Assembly: GCF_019669965.1 (NCBI RefSeq) | Contig: NZ_AP019781.1 | Span: forward strand, 620,001 to 684,000 | Direction of reading: 5' to 3' | Length of the DNA stretch: 64,000 bases | Source of the DNA: Methanoculleus chikugoensis | GTDB taxonomy: Archaea > Halobacteriota > Methanomicrobia > Methanomicrobiales > Methanoculleaceae | Part shown: piece by piece, positions 50,165-59,188 of the stretch | How positions within the stretch are numbered: position 1 is the stretch's first letter | Layout of the letters: each line of letters begins with the position of its first letter | Notes under the pieces: generated by a model | Database searches by the model: none | Told to the model about the DNA's origin: nothing | Seen by the model: the letters and a program-made list of their open reading frames with translations, nothing else | Translations under genes and position numbers: made by a program

Positions 50165-52103
50165 TCCCGCCGTCCGTATCGTCGTCCGAACGCTTCTCTT
50201 CGTCTCGGTTCTTCTGCCGGGCGGCCGCGTCGATCACCTCGAGTTTTCCGCGCGAGGGATCGACCTCTTTCGGGTGGGGGCCGGGCCGGGCCAATCCCCG
50301 GCCGATCTGGCCCAGCGAACCGTCCTTCGGTAAGGGCGCTCCTTCGCGCATGTGCAGGCCGGCCTCCTCGAAGAGGCTGTCCTTCGGCCGTTGCATCCCC
50401 TGACCGAGCGTAACGTGGTCCCCGGTGAACACCCCTTCTTTCGGCCGCTGCATCCCGCGCTCCAGGGTGCTCGCATCTGCCGAAAGCGATCCGTCTTTCG
50501 GCCGCTGCACGGATTTTAAGGATGTGGAATATGTTACCGCATCGTCTTTTGGCCCCGTCTTCTCGATAGCGATCCCTTTGAGGCCGAAGGTGGAGTTCTT
50601 CGGGGCGGGCACCGACGAGGTGACCGAGGCCGAACCGGTGAGATCGATCTCCTTCCCACCCGGCTTCGGGGGAAGGGCGACGACCCCGTCATCCTGCTTC
50701 TTCTCGGCTTTCGGGAGCATAACGATGGTGTCGTCCCTGCGCTTCCGGTCGCTCCCGCCGCTGCCCGGGAGCGAGATCATCTCATCCTTCTCCGGTGTGG
50801 TTGGTTCTGCCATGTACCCGATCTCCTCAAGATATGCCGACTCAAGAGGCGAGGCAAACCCGGGGACCCCGGCGTCATCCGGCACTTCGGAGACGGCACC
50901 GGCCGCCAGGGCTTCCTCCTCTTCCCGCAGCCGCGCCTCCTCTTCTCCCCTCAGTCGTTCTTCCTCGCATTCAAGCTGGTATTCCGTCCGGATATCCCGG
51001 ATCTCCTCGACCCGGGGGATGTTGGTGAGCCCCGAGAGCACAATGATGATCCCCACGAACGACGTGCTCTTCACCGGATAGTCGCCCGATCGCATCTCGA
51101 GTCCGGCGATGCTCCGATCGATCCATTTTCGGACGGTCTGGAACCCCTTCATCGAGAGTTCGGCCGAAGGCCCGGCGATCAGCACCAGTGCCTTGTCGGC
51201 GCTCGTGAGATCGCAGGGAACCGATACGTCTTCATAAACCGCTTTTTTGGCGAGGGAGATGATCCGGGCGGCCTTCTCCTGCGAACCCTGGATGAAGTCT
51301 TTCAGCGACTGCCGCCGGTGGAAGATGTTCAGCCATCCGGTCGGCAGTCGCTCCGTGGCGTAGCCGACCGCGACGAACCCGTTTCCCTTCAGGGTGTTGA
51401 GGACCTCTCCGGCATCCAGAACAACCTCGGCGACGTCGAGCCCCGATTCGTTGAATTCTCCGGCGCGAAGAAGAAGGCCGATCTGGCGTGCAATCCTCTC
51501 GTTGAGCATGTTGTAGTGTGTTCTCGGGTCCGATCCCGCGGGGATCTGGCGCAGCTGGCCCATGACGCTGGTGTTCTCGGTCCCGGCTGCAGCGGCGGCC
51601 GCCTTGATCTTCTGCGACCAGGTCTCGTTGTCGAAGAGGATGACGGCATCGACGAGTCCCTGGAGCGCGTCGAGGTCGTCGGCGGCTTTGGCCGAGACCC
51701 GTTTTCCCTCTTCCAGGCACGGAAGTATGGCAAGAGCGAAGATCGGCTCCACGTAGGACTTCCGGATCTCGGCGATGATGAGCGGCGCGATATCGATGAC
51801 GCTGCCCCCGAGCCCGCAGCAGAGGAGGATGGCGTCGATCTCCATCGTATCCATGCTCTGGAGCCGGGTCATCACCTCCTCGATATCGATCACGTCCGTG
51901 ACATGAGCGTGATCCACGATATCGACCCGCGGGAAGAAGATCCTTGCAGGGTTCGGGAGATGGCGGAGTTGCAGCAGGGAGTTCGGGTCGATGTCGATCG
52001 CTACCGCACTCATGCAGTAGACTCTGCTGCGCTGGTCATGGTCGTAGAGCTGATCCACAACCCGCGACCCGGCGCCGCCCAACCCTATCGCCAGCACTCG
52101 CAT
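50151..52103 (-). CDS. Divergent tubulin/FtsZ-like protein with long repetitive tail
   Basis: The protein has 650 residues. The N-terminal MRVLAIGLGGAGSRVVDQL is the FtsZ/CetZ nucleotide-binding start, and AIDIDPNSL the next loop. At the place of the GTPase signature (GGGTG[ST]G) it reads ILLCCGLGGSVIDIAPLI, so that the loop is shortened. The T7 loop region reads SGLDVAEVVLDAGEVLN, with D kept and N lost. Residues 395-425 are a charged helix (EEERLRGEEEARLREEEEA), and 430-650 a disordered tail with repeats such as MQRPKEG, MQRPKDS and PLPKDGS. GGGAG precedes the ATG. It stands apart from division genes; function unknown. Confidence 0.78.
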   Translation of the reverse strand: MRVLAIGLGGAGSRVVDQLYDHDQRSRVYCMSAVAIDIDPNSLLQLRHLPNPARIFFPRVDIVDHAHVTDVIDIEEVMTRLQSMDTMEIDAILLCCGLGGSVIDIAPLIIAEIRKSYVEPIFALAILPCLEEGKRVSAKAADDLDALQGLVDAVILFDNETWSQKIKAAAAAAGTENTSVMGQLRQIPAGSDPRTHYNMLNERIARQIGLLLRAGEFNESGLDVAEVVLDAGEVLNTLKGNGFVAVGYATERLPTGWLNIFHRRQSLKDFIQGSQEKAARIISLAKKAVYEDVSVPCDLTSADKALVLIAGPSAELSMKGFQTVRKWIDRSIAGLEMRSGDYPVKSTSFVGIIIVLSGLTNIPRVEEIRDIRTEYQLECEEERLRGEEEARLREEEEALAAGAVSEVPDDAGVPGFASPLESAYLEEIGYMAEPTTPEKDEMISLPGSGGSDRKRRDDTIVMLPKAEKKQDDGVVALPPKPGGKEIDLTGSASVTSSVPAPKNSTFGLKGIAIEKTGPKDDAVTYSTSLKSVQRPKDGSLSADASTLERGMQRPKEGVFTGDHVTLGQGMQRPKDSLFEEAGLHMREGAPLPKDGSLGQIGRGLARPGPHPKEVDPSRGKLEVIDAAARQKNRDEEKRSDDDTDGGITWL

Positions 52104-52461
52104 AAGATCAAACTCCCTGTCTGGTATCTTTGCATGCCCGGGGTGACCTTTGCCGCGAAAGAAGCATGAATATCATCTAAAACTATTGGTAAATATGTGG
52201 GCGGACGGACATATACGTTTCTGTGCGTTCCGGAACGGGTGGAACCCGGCCAATCACGAAATGGTCTTATTAAAATATTCCGGTTTGACTTCCCCCCGCT
52301 TGTGCCTCCTCGTGGCTAAGGGAGAAGAATCACCTGATCCCCGGGAGAACCCGTTACGCCTCTCCGTTTTGCACTACCTGTGCGGTGCGTGACGTTTCGG
52401 GAGCACAAAATGATAATATATTTAACTCCCTGCACGTAACTACTCAATGAGGTGCATAGCC
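52104..52461. other. Divergent region between FtsZ-like gene and mer
   Basis: No gene is supported. TGATAATATATTT (52411-52423) is the TATA box of mer; transcription should begin near 52445, just before the SD GAGGTG (52449-52454). On the other strand an ATATTTACC (about 52193-52201) may belong to the FtsZ-like gene. Confidence 0.55.
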
Positions 52462-53454
52462 TTGACTACATATGGAATTGAATTTGTGCCCGGAGCAATC
52501 AACGTCAAGCAGGTGGTGAACTACACCAAGCTTGCAGAGTCGAAGGATATCGACTACGCTTGGATTACGAACCACTACAACAACCGCCATGCATACCCGA
52601 CCCTCGCCATGATCGCGGCAAACACCGACACGATCAAGATGGGCCCGGGCATCATGAACACGTTCACCGACACCCCGGCAGCCATTGCCTCCTTCATGGC
52701 TACCTTAAACGAGATCTCCGACGGACGTGCCGTCCTCGGTATCGGACCCGGCGACCTCTCGACGCTCCCGAAGCTCGCGATCGACCCCGTCAAGCCCGTC
52801 GGTCACCTGAAGGAAGGTGTCGAGCAGATCCGGAAACTCCTCGCCGGCGAAGAGGTCAAGAAGTCCGGCAACATGGAGTTCTTCGACTACGACGGCGCCA
52901 AGCTGACCGGCGTCACCCTGCCCGGCAAGAAGGGCATTCCGGTCTACATCGGTGCCCAGGGTCCCAAGGTGCTCGAGCTCGCCGGAACGATCGGTGACGG
53001 CGCCCTGATCAACGCCTCGAACCCCAAGGACTTCCAGGTCGCCATCCCGATCATCAAGAAGGCAATGGAAGCGGTCGACAAGAAGAAGTTCGACGTCGGC
53101 GCCTACACCGCCATGTCCATCGACAGGGACGAGAAGAAGGCCCGGAACGCTGCAAAGATTGTTGCTGCATTCATCGCCGCCGGCTCTCCGCCCGCGCTTC
53201 TCCAGCGCCACGGACTCGACCTGAACAACGTCGCGAAGATCAAGGAAGCGCTCGGACGCTTCGACTTCAAGACGGTCGGCGGACTCGTCGGCGACGGGGA
53301 GATCGACGCCTTCACCATTGCCGGAACCCCCGACATGGTCAAGCAGAAGTGCGAAGACCTTGCAAAGTCCGGAGTTACCCAGATCATCTTCGGCTCGCCG
53401 CTCGGCCCCGACATGACCAACTCCATCCGCCTCCTCGGCAAGTACATTGTCTGA
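52462..53454 (+). CDS. mer: F420-dependent methylene-tetrahydromethanopterin reductase Mer
   Basis: Reduces methylene-H4MPT to methyl-H4MPT with reduced F420, the sixth step of methanogenesis from CO2. The protein has 330 residues with a bacterial-luciferase-like TIM barrel: TTYGIEFVPGAINVKQVV, YAWITNHYNNRHAYP, IKMGPGIMNTFTDTPA, RAVLGIGPGDLSTL, and IPVYIGAQGPKVLELAG. I chose TTG at 52462 as start: GAGGTG lies seven bases before it, the product then starts like other Mer proteins, and an ATG at 52447 would stand within two or three bases of the transcript start. The strong SD and codon bias fit high expression. Confidence 0.95.
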   Translation: MTTYGIEFVPGAINVKQVVNYTKLAESKDIDYAWITNHYNNRHAYPTLAMIAANTDTIKMGPGIMNTFTDTPAAIASFMATLNEISDGRAVLGIGPGDLSTLPKLAIDPVKPVGHLKEGVEQIRKLLAGEEVKKSGNMEFFDYDGAKLTGVTLPGKKGIPVYIGAQGPKVLELAGTIGDGALINASNPKDFQVAIPIIKKAMEAVDKKKFDVGAYTAMSIDRDEKKARNAAKIVAAFIAAGSPPALLQRHGLDLNNVAKIKEALGRFDFKTVGGLVGDGEIDAFTIAGTPDMVKQKCEDLAKSGVTQIIFGSPLGPDMTNSIRLLGKYIV

Positions 53455-53605
53455 GGCGGGAAACCACACTCGCTTTTTTTCCGGCACTGCCGGATGGTTC
53501 GGACCGACCGGAGTACTCCGGGGTTTCGCAACGGCGTTGGGCACCCTCTCCGCAATTCGGACAGGGTTTTATACGCTCGGCGCGCCAACCGGAGTATGAA
53601 GGGCC

Positions 53606-54535
53606 ATGTTCACCACCCGCGAGATCGTGACGGAACGGGGAATTCTCCAGTACCGTCGGGAGTCTCTCACCGGCATCCGGTGCCGGATCAGTCCCGTCCG
53701 GGTTGAGAGGCAGATCGACGCTGCTCCTGCCATGCCCTCATCCCGCGACGGCTGCCCCTTTTGCCCCGGTGCTATCGATACGTCCACCCCGACGTTCGAG
53801 GACGGCAGCCGGCTCCGGTGCGGGGAGAGCGTGACGTTCCCGAACCTCTACCCGTTCGCCGGGCGCCACGTGGTCACGGTGATCACGCCCGATCACGGGC
53901 CCGGCCGGTTCGATGTGAGGTGTCTTGCGGACGCCATATCCGGAACGGCGGAGGCCCTCGCTCGGTCTCCCGGATATGCAAGCATCAACTGGAATCACCT
54001 CCCGTCGGCGGGTGCGAGCATCGTCCACCCGCACCTGCAGGGCATCGCCGATGCGGAGCCCACCCGCCTTGCGGAGCTCTATATCTCCGGCGGCCGCTGC
54101 TACCTCGCCGATCACGGCCGTTTCTACTGGGACGACCTCGTGGAGCGCGAGCGTTGCTCGGAGCGGTTTCTCTTTGAAGATGAGATCTTCTGGTCGGCGA
54201 ACCCCGTCCCCCTCGGCGAGCGGGAGGTGCGGGGAATTCTCCCGATATCGACGCTTGATGAACTCGAACCGTATGTCGAACCGTTGGCCGGGGGTATCCT
54301 CCGGGTCGTCGACTTTTACCGGAGCCTCGGCACGCACGCCTTCAACGCCTCGATCTTCTTTGATGCCCCCGGAAAAGCCGTGCAAGGCCTCCGTGTCTTC
54401 TGTTCCATCATCGCACGGTTGAACCCGAACACCTTCTCCATGTGCGACTCGGCGTTCATGGAGCGGCTGCACCTGGAGCCGATCATCCTGACGCTCCCCG
54501 AAGACCTCGGCGCGCTCTTCCGGGCGAGAAAGTAA
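53606..54535 (+). CDS. Galactose-1-phosphate uridylyltransferase-like protein (HIT superfamily)
   Basis: A protein of 309 residues. CPFCPG near residue 50 is a metal-binding pair of cysteines, and SAGASIVHPHLQGIA near residue 145 is the HxHxQ active-site motif of GalT-type nucleotidyl transferases, where the first His of the pair forms the UMP adduct. IFWSANPVPLGEREVRGILP and CSIIARLNPNTFSMCD are other likely conserved parts. A true galT function (UDP-sugar exchange) is not proven; it may act on another sugar phosphate or nucleotide. GAAGGG lies just before the ATG. It stands alone between mer and the convergent mtd. Confidence 0.8.
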   Translation: MFTTREIVTERGILQYRRESLTGIRCRISPVRVERQIDAAPAMPSSRDGCPFCPGAIDTSTPTFEDGSRLRCGESVTFPNLYPFAGRHVVTVITPDHGPGRFDVRCLADAISGTAEALARSPGYASINWNHLPSAGASIVHPHLQGIADAEPTRLAELYISGGRCYLADHGRFYWDDLVERERCSERFLFEDEIFWSANPVPLGEREVRGILPISTLDELEPYVEPLAGGILRVVDFYRSLGTHAFNASIFFDAPGKAVQGLRVFCSIIARLNPNTFSMCDSAFMERLHLEPIILTLPEDLGALFRARK

Positions 54536-54972
54536 GGTTTGTTGAGTATCTCCGGGTTTACTCATACGCCGACGGCTCACGCGAAGGAACTGTCATTCTC
54601 GCTTTGGGCTTCGCGTGCGATATCGATTGTTGATAGTGATACAGCCTCGCGTGAAGAGCGCGAAGCCGCGAAGGGATGTTGCAGCATCTTTCTACTGAAC
54701 TTCGCATTCCTCGCCCCTTCGGTGCTCACGCTCCGGTTCTTACGAACCATCGCGCTACGAACCGTCGCACGTCCCGGCAGTCGCGTTCCGGAAGCCACAC
54801 TTCGCGTGCGTCGACAGTAGAGGCTGAGGGTGCGGCCTCACGCGAAGTGCGAGGCACCAGCATAGAGATGGCTCTTAGGAACATGGATGCCGCTTCGCAG
54901 TCAGGGGACAGACGGCACCCTCTCTACCGGGTGAGACGCTTTACAAACTCAAAAAAAGAAGTGGTGTTGGGT
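54536..54972. other. Gene-free stretch with dispersed repeats
   Basis: No gene is supported. It has the second main copy of the CGCGAAG repeat (54645-54676) and several CTTCGCGTG / CACGCGAAG half-sites (near 54580, 54610, 54800 and 54840), plus short segments like the 2.4 kb region (CCTTCGGTGCTC). Both mtd and the GalT-like gene end here. Confidence 0.6.
54645..54676 (+). repeat. Dispersed CGCGAAG repeat, copy 3
   Basis: CTCGCGTGAAGAGCGCGAAG followed by CCGCGAAGG. The last 19 bases match the copy at 2486-2513. It is intergenic, as are the others. Confidence 0.6.
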
Positions 54973-55815
54973 TTACTCGGGCTTGCTGATGAGTGCAGTC
55001 TTCGAGACGATCTCGCCGGTCTTCTTGTGCGGCTTCCTGATGACTCCGTCCATAGCCTTCTCGAGGTCGCGTGCTTCCTCGCAGAGGATCATGGCCTGGC
55101 GCATCATCTCGTGAGCGCTCGAAACGATCGGGATGTACTTCTCCCACTCCTTCGTCATGAAGCAGCCCTTGACGTTGACGCCCGCGACCGACTGTGCGAT
55201 CTCGTAGGCCGCACGGGCCTTCGCGAGCGCGTAGGGGTTGCTGAACTCGCCGTCGACCGCCTTGTCGGAGGTCATGACGACCTTCGGCAGCACGAGGTCC
55301 GCGCCCTTCTTGCCTGCCTTCACCTGGTCGATGACCTTGTCGAGTTCCACCTGCATCTTGCGGAACGCGCCGGTGATGGCGAGGACCTTGACGAGGTTCC
55401 CGTTGTAGTCCGCCATCTCGATGGGGTCGAGGAACTCACGACGGGCGCCGATCATGGCGTCGGCCTTCATGATGATGTAGCCGAAGTTGCTCGCCTTAAG
55501 CGCTTCGAACTGCTCCTTCTTGGTGGTGACGTCGTCGGTGATGACGATGCAGGGGATTCCGGCCGCTGCAAGGTCTTCACGGGCCTGGGTGGGTCCGGGA
55601 AGGACGCCGTTCGGGGAAACGACGATACAGAAGTCCGGGCCCCATGCCTTCATATTGCTGACCACACGCTCGATATCCTCGGGCTGCAGCTTCGTGCCGG
55701 AGGTCGCCATGAAGGTGATCATGTCTTCACGGTCTGCGCGCTCATCGAGAAGAAGTTCGCCCATTACGCCGCTGGCAATATTTCCCAGTTTTGCAATTCC
55801 AACTTTTACAACCAC
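54973..55815 (-). CDS. mtd: F420-dependent methylene-tetrahydromethanopterin dehydrogenase Mtd
   Basis: Reduces methenyl-H4MPT to methylene-H4MPT with reduced F420, the step before Mer. The protein of 280 residues begins [57 protein letters not shown], VDLIxxxAD-like ([19 protein letters not shown]) and [16 protein letters not shown] are typical. I chose GTG at 55815: AGGTG lies five bases before it and the product matches family length; a longer frame to 55857 starts inside the promoter. A TATA box (TTTATATG, 55863-55870) and a 15-base palindrome lie upstream. Confidence 0.95.
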   Translation of the reverse strand: MVVKVGIAKLGNIASGVMGELLLDERADREDMITFMATSGTKLQPEDIERVVSNMKAWGPDFCIVVSPNGVLPGPTQAREDLAAAGIPCIVITDDVTTKKEQFEALKASNFGYIIMKADAMIGARREFLDPIEMADYNGNLVKVLAITGAFRKMQVELDKVIDQVKAGKKGADLVLPKVVMTSDKAVDGEFSNPYALAKARAAYEIAQSVAGVNVKGCFMTKEWEKYIPIVSSAHEMMRQAMILCEEARDLEKAMDGVIRKPHKKTGEIVSKTALISKPE

Positions 55816-55824
55816 TTTAACACC

Positions 55825-55839
55825 TCTCAAAATTTGAGA
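55825..55839 (-). promoter_or_regulatory. Perfect palindrome in the mtd leader
   Basis: TCTCAAA-A-TTTGAGA, seven-base arms around one base. It lies between the predicted mtd transcript start (near 55841) and the start codon, with the ribosome-binding site at its edge. It may be an operator or block translation. Confidence 0.45.
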
Positions 55840-55955
55840 ACACGATAGTATCGCCAAGTTCTCATATAAACGTTTTGAAATGCCCCGAAAATTTCGTTCA
55901 ATGGCAGGATGGGTTAAGGGAAAGTGTTTAAGTTTGCACTGCCCATATATAATTG

Positions 55956-56360
55956 ATGAAGCAAGGTCTGCTCACCGATCGCCAGAAGGAAGTGTTGCGC
56001 TACCGGAAGAAGGGGTTGACGCAGCAGCAGATTGCGGAGATCATCCATACCTCGAAAGCCAACGTCTGCACCATCGAAAAAGCTGCTATCGAGAACATCT
56101 CGCGCGCACGTGAGACGCTCGAATTTCTCTACACCCTTGACGCCATACACCTCTGTACGCTGAAAAGCGGCCTCGACCTGCTCAAGGCCCCCGAACTCAT
56201 CTATGCCGAAGCTGAGAAGCAGGGATTGAAGGTCAAATACGACACGATATCGCTCATAAACAGGCTTCGGGATGCAAACCCCGAGCGGTTCAGCGGGAGA
56301 CAGGTCCGCGAGGATGTTGAGATCTATATCAACAAAGACGGCGATCTCTACTTCGGGTGA
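55956..56360 (+). CDS. Tfx-family DNA-binding protein
   Basis: An archaeal transcription regulator of 134 residues. The N-terminal 55 residues are a helix-turn-helix: [20 protein letters not shown] and [19 protein letters not shown], the sigma-70-region-4-like start of the Tfx family. The C-terminal part ([39 protein letters not shown]) is the Tfx effector-like domain. In methanogens Tfx is linked to the fmdECB (formylmethanofuran dehydrogenase) promoter, but no such operon is in the window. A TTG directly before the ATG is an alternative start. It diverges from mtd, so it may act on the region between. Confidence 0.85.
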   Translation: MKQGLLTDRQKEVLRYRKKGLTQQQIAEIIHTSKANVCTIEKAAIENISRARETLEFLYTLDAIHLCTLKSGLDLLKAPELIYAEAEKQGLKVKYDTISLINRLRDANPERFSGRQVREDVEIYINKDGDLYFG

Positions 56361-56369
56361 TATGGTTTC

Positions 56370-56432
56370 GTGGGCGCGCACACGGGCTCCGTGCGGGAGC
56401 GGGAGCCCCGCGGGAGCATGCCTCGCGCCCAC
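56370..56432 (+). other. Hairpin after Tfx gene
   Basis: GTGGGCGCG (56370-56378) and CGCGCCCAC (56424-56432) are perfect complements around a GC-rich core with further GGCTCC/GGAGC pairing, 9 bases after the Tfx stop. It could be a terminator-like or RNA structure, without a T run. Confidence 0.5.
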
Positions 56433-56589
56433 CTGCCATGAACGCAGTCAGTGCAGCCCTTCATTCATCTCCCCGCCCGCTCAATCGGGCGAACCGGTGC
56501 CGCGCCTGCGGCGCTGGAACGGTTTGTGCAAAATCCCGAATGAGCCGATAACAAGGTTTATATCTCATTTTAAGTAATGTTTAAGAAAC

Positions 56590-56970
56590 CGCTCTGCACG
56601 GTTCCGCCCGGATCCGGGGGATATCCGGCACCATAAGTGCCACTGATTCCCGAGATCGGTTCTCATATCGCATGTATGTGGATTGAGGACTCGCGGCGGG
56701 GGTGCAGGAGGTAAGAGACAAGGTCGAACCCTCCTTACGGAGGGCCGATGTCGATATGGAGTTGTGCTCGTCACAACGGGATGACAGGCTGGATCTGATC
56801 GAGACGCTGGGCCAACGCCAGTGCAGCGCGCCCGGTTCCGGGAAGAGAGTTCCCGGGAGCGTCGAAGAGTCAGGATCTATTGGCGACGACTGGAATGTAC
56901 CCGGTGCACACCGGGACGGCAGTGAGATCGGTCGAGGCGCACGGAGACGAATGTCTCTGTGCCTTCACGT
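56590..56970 (+). ncRNA. Candidate structured RNA upstream of rpl3
   Basis: A TATA box GGTTTATATC (56555-56564) is followed by no start codon at a useful distance. The region has at least five hairpins: CCCTCC-TTAC-GGAGGG (56729-56744), GTTGTG-CTCGT-CACAAC (56761-56777), CCGGGAA-GAGAG-TTCCCGG (56838-56856), CCCGGT-GCAC-ACCGGG (56900-56915), and a ten-pair stem with GAAT loop (56939-56962). Codon use in all frames is unlike the genes nearby. It does not carry the GAAAGTC of RNase P RNA or the SRP helix-8 motif. It may be a separate RNA or the long leader of the ribosomal operon. The 5' and 3' ends are guesses. Confidence 0.5.
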
Positions 56971-57162
56971 TCCGCTGCCTCCATCAACTGTTTCCCTAAC
57001 GCTACGGCAACATGGCGTGGCGTTCGATATCCCGCCCCATCCGGGTTCGCCAGAGGGTTTACCGTGCCGGCGCGTCCGGTACGGGGCCCGGCGCACGCAT
57101 CGCACTGCGGTGATCCTGCAGTCGATGCCGCACGCTACAACGCATGAAGGGTTGATTGACAA
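56971..57162. other. Region before rpl3
   Basis: No gene and no clear TATA box near the rpl3 start. This fits either a long ribosomal-operon transcript beginning near 56590 or a separate promoter that I cannot see. Confidence 0.4.
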
Positions 57163-58176
57163 ATGCCGAATTTACACAGACCACGCAGAGGATCCCTCGC
57201 GTACAGCCCGAGAAAACGGGCAAAAAGCCCGGTTCCCCGCTACGGTTCATGGCCGGAGTATACGGGAACCCCGGCTGTGCAGGGGTTTGCAGGCTACAAG
57301 GTGGGAATGACCCACGTCATCATGGTCGATGACCACAAGAGCAGCCCCACCGAAGGCAAGGACGTGATGGTGCCGGTGACCGTGGTTGAGGTCCCGCCCA
57401 TGCGGGTGGCCGGCGTGCGCGCATACGGTGAAGACACCTACGGAAAGCACGCGCTGACCGAAGCGTGGACGACCGATCTCGACGAGGAGTTGTCCCGCCG
57501 GATCAACGTCCCGAAGAACCACGACACCGCTGCCGCCCTCGACGCCATCAAGGCCGCCGTCGGCGAAGGCAAGGTCACGGAACTCTACGCTCTCGCCTAC
57601 ACCCGGCCCATGGAACTCACCGGCGTCCCGAAGAAGGTCCCCGACCTGATGGAGATGCGGATCGCCGGCGGAAGCCTCGAAGACCAGATCGCCTATGCCG
57701 GCGAGATTCTGGGCAAAGAGATCGTGATCTCCGGGAACCTCGAGGTCGGCGAGTACGTCGACGTCACCGCCGTCACCACCGGTAAGGGCACGGAAGGCCC
57801 CGTCAAGCGGTGGGGCGTCCAGGTCCGGAAGCGGAAACACTCCCGCGGCGGCAAGAAGCGCCACATCGGCAACCTCGGTCCGTGGCATCCGCACCACGTC
57901 AGGTGGCAGGTGCCCCAGATGGGCCAGATGGGCTACCAGCAGCGCACCGAGTTCAACAAGCGGATCTTGAAGATTGGCACCGACGGCGCCGACATAACGC
58001 CGGCAGGCGGGTTCCTGCACTACGGCCTTGTGCGCGGCCCCTACGTGCTGATCAAGGGCTCCGTCCCGGGGCCGAACAAGCGGCTGGTCCGGATACGCTC
58101 CGCGATACGGCAGGGTGAACACACCGTTCGCACGCCGACGATCAACTTCGTCAGCGTGCAGAGTCAGCAGGGGTGA
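57163..58176 (+). CDS. rpl3: Ribosomal protein uL3
   Basis: First gene of the archaeal S10-type cluster here; binds 23S rRNA near the peptidyl transferase centre. The protein of 337 residues begins [20 protein letters not shown], typical of archaeal/eukaryotic L3 with its basic N-terminal extension. [31 protein letters not shown] and [19 protein letters not shown] are conserved parts; the last of these is the central loop reaching the catalytic centre. The length is usual for archaeal L3. It is followed by rpl4 after 6 bases. Confidence 0.96.
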   Translation: MPNLHRPRRGSLAYSPRKRAKSPVPRYGSWPEYTGTPAVQGFAGYKVGMTHVIMVDDHKSSPTEGKDVMVPVTVVEVPPMRVAGVRAYGEDTYGKHALTEAWTTDLDEELSRRINVPKNHDTAAALDAIKAAVGEGKVTELYALAYTRPMELTGVPKKVPDLMEMRIAGGSLEDQIAYAGEILGKEIVISGNLEVGEYVDVTAVTTGKGTEGPVKRWGVQVRKRKHSRGGKKRHIGNLGPWHPHHVRWQVPQMGQMGYQQRTEFNKRILKIGTDGADITPAGGFLHYGLVRGPYVLIKGSVPGPNKRLVRIRSAIRQGEHTVRTPTINFVSVQSQQG

Positions 58177-58182
58177 GCAGCG

Positions 58183-58932
58183 ATGAAGGCACAGGTTCGA
58201 ACACTGACGGGCGATATCGCCCACGAGATCGATCTCCCGGAGATCTTCGACGAAGAATACAGGCCCGACCTGATTAAGCGGGCAGTCCTCGCGCTCCAGA
58301 GCACCCGGTTCCAGCCGCACGGGACAAACCCCTATGCGGGCATGCGCACCTCCGCAGAGTCCTGGGGCAGCGGCCGAGGTGTCGCCCAGGTCCCCCGCCT
58401 GAAGAACGGCAGCAGGGTTGCCCGGGTTCCGCAGGCAACCGGCGGGCGCGCAGCGCATCCCCCGAAGGTCGAGAAGATCCTCGTCAAAGAGATCAACAGA
58501 AAAGAGAAACGCAAAGCTTTCAGGTCCGCCATCGCCGCCAGCACCTACACCGACCTGGTTCGGGGACGCGGGCACCTCTTCGAGGGCGATCTCCCGCTGG
58601 TCTTCGAGGACCGGTTTGAGGAGATCACCCGCACCGGCGACGTCATCGCGGCGCTCACTGCGCTCGGTGTCTATGCCGACGTCGAGCGGGCGAAGGGCAG
58701 CCGGAAGGTCCGTGCGGGGCGGGGCACCATGCGTGGCCGCCGCTACAAGCAGCGCACGAGCGTTCTGATCGTCACCGGCGGCGAACCGCTCCGGGCAGCC
58801 CGGAACCTCGCGGGCGTCGATGCCGTGGCGGTCGACCAGCTCAACGCCGAACTCTTAGCACCCGGCACGCAGGCAGGGCGCCTGACGGTCTGGACGGAAT
58901 CTGCGATCAGGAGACTGGAGGAGTTCTCATGA
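58183..58932 (+). CDS. rpl4: Ribosomal protein uL4
   Basis: A protein of 249 residues in the large subunit that lines the exit tunnel. The tunnel loop is visible as [20 protein letters not shown]-like ([17 protein letters not shown]) and [38 protein letters not shown] near the C-terminus is typical. The ATG at 58183 follows GGGGTGAGCAGCG. It overlaps rpl23 by four bases (ATGA). It is the archaeal/eukaryotic L4e-type, longer than the bacterial form. Confidence 0.96.
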   Translation: MKAQVRTLTGDIAHEIDLPEIFDEEYRPDLIKRAVLALQSTRFQPHGTNPYAGMRTSAESWGSGRGVAQVPRLKNGSRVARVPQATGGRAAHPPKVEKILVKEINRKEKRKAFRSAIAASTYTDLVRGRGHLFEGDLPLVFEDRFEEITRTGDVIAALTALGVYADVERAKGSRKVRAGRGTMRGRRYKQRTSVLIVTGGEPLRAARNLAGVDAVAVDQLNAELLAPGTQAGRLTVWTESAIRRLEEFS

Positions 58933-59177
58933 AGCTGAAATACCCGTTCGTTACGGAAAAAGCAACGATGATGCTCGAAGGCGAGAGCAAACTCCAGTTT
59001 ATCGTGCAGAGGAATGCCACCAAGCAGGAGATCAAGCGCGAGCTGGAATCGGCCTTCGAACAGGAAGTGGCCAACGTCCGCACGATGATGACCATGAAAG
59101 GCGAAAAGAAGGCCATTGTAACGTTTGCGGACGCGAAGGCGGCTGAAGAGATCCTCAGCCGGCTGGGAATCATGTAA
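58929..59177 (+). CDS. rpl23: Ribosomal protein uL23
   Basis: A protein of 82 residues at the exit-tunnel rim, the docking site for SRP and chaperones. The N-terminus [17 protein letters not shown] and [17 protein letters not shown], then [20 protein letters not shown] match archaeal L23. It lacks the long N-terminal extension of the eukaryotic protein. The ATG overlaps the rpl4 stop. Confidence 0.96.
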   Translation: MKLKYPFVTEKATMMLEGESKLQFIVQRNATKQEIKRELESAFEQEVANVRTMMTMKGEKKAIVTFADAKAAEEILSRLGIM

Positions 59178-59188
59178 GGTGAGTGACG

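Noticed and set aside
52150-52392. Plus-strand ORF of 80 codons between the FtsZ-like gene and mer
   Set aside because: Low-bias codons, no family likeness and no promoter at a fitting distance.
54676-55848. Long plus-strand ORF opposite mtd
   Set aside because: It is the antisense shadow of mtd; the mtd protein is certain.
56702-57310. Plus-strand ORF of 202 codons overlapping rpl3
   Set aside because: It overlaps the well-supported rpl3 in another frame, has unusual codon use, and its 5' part consists of strong hairpins.
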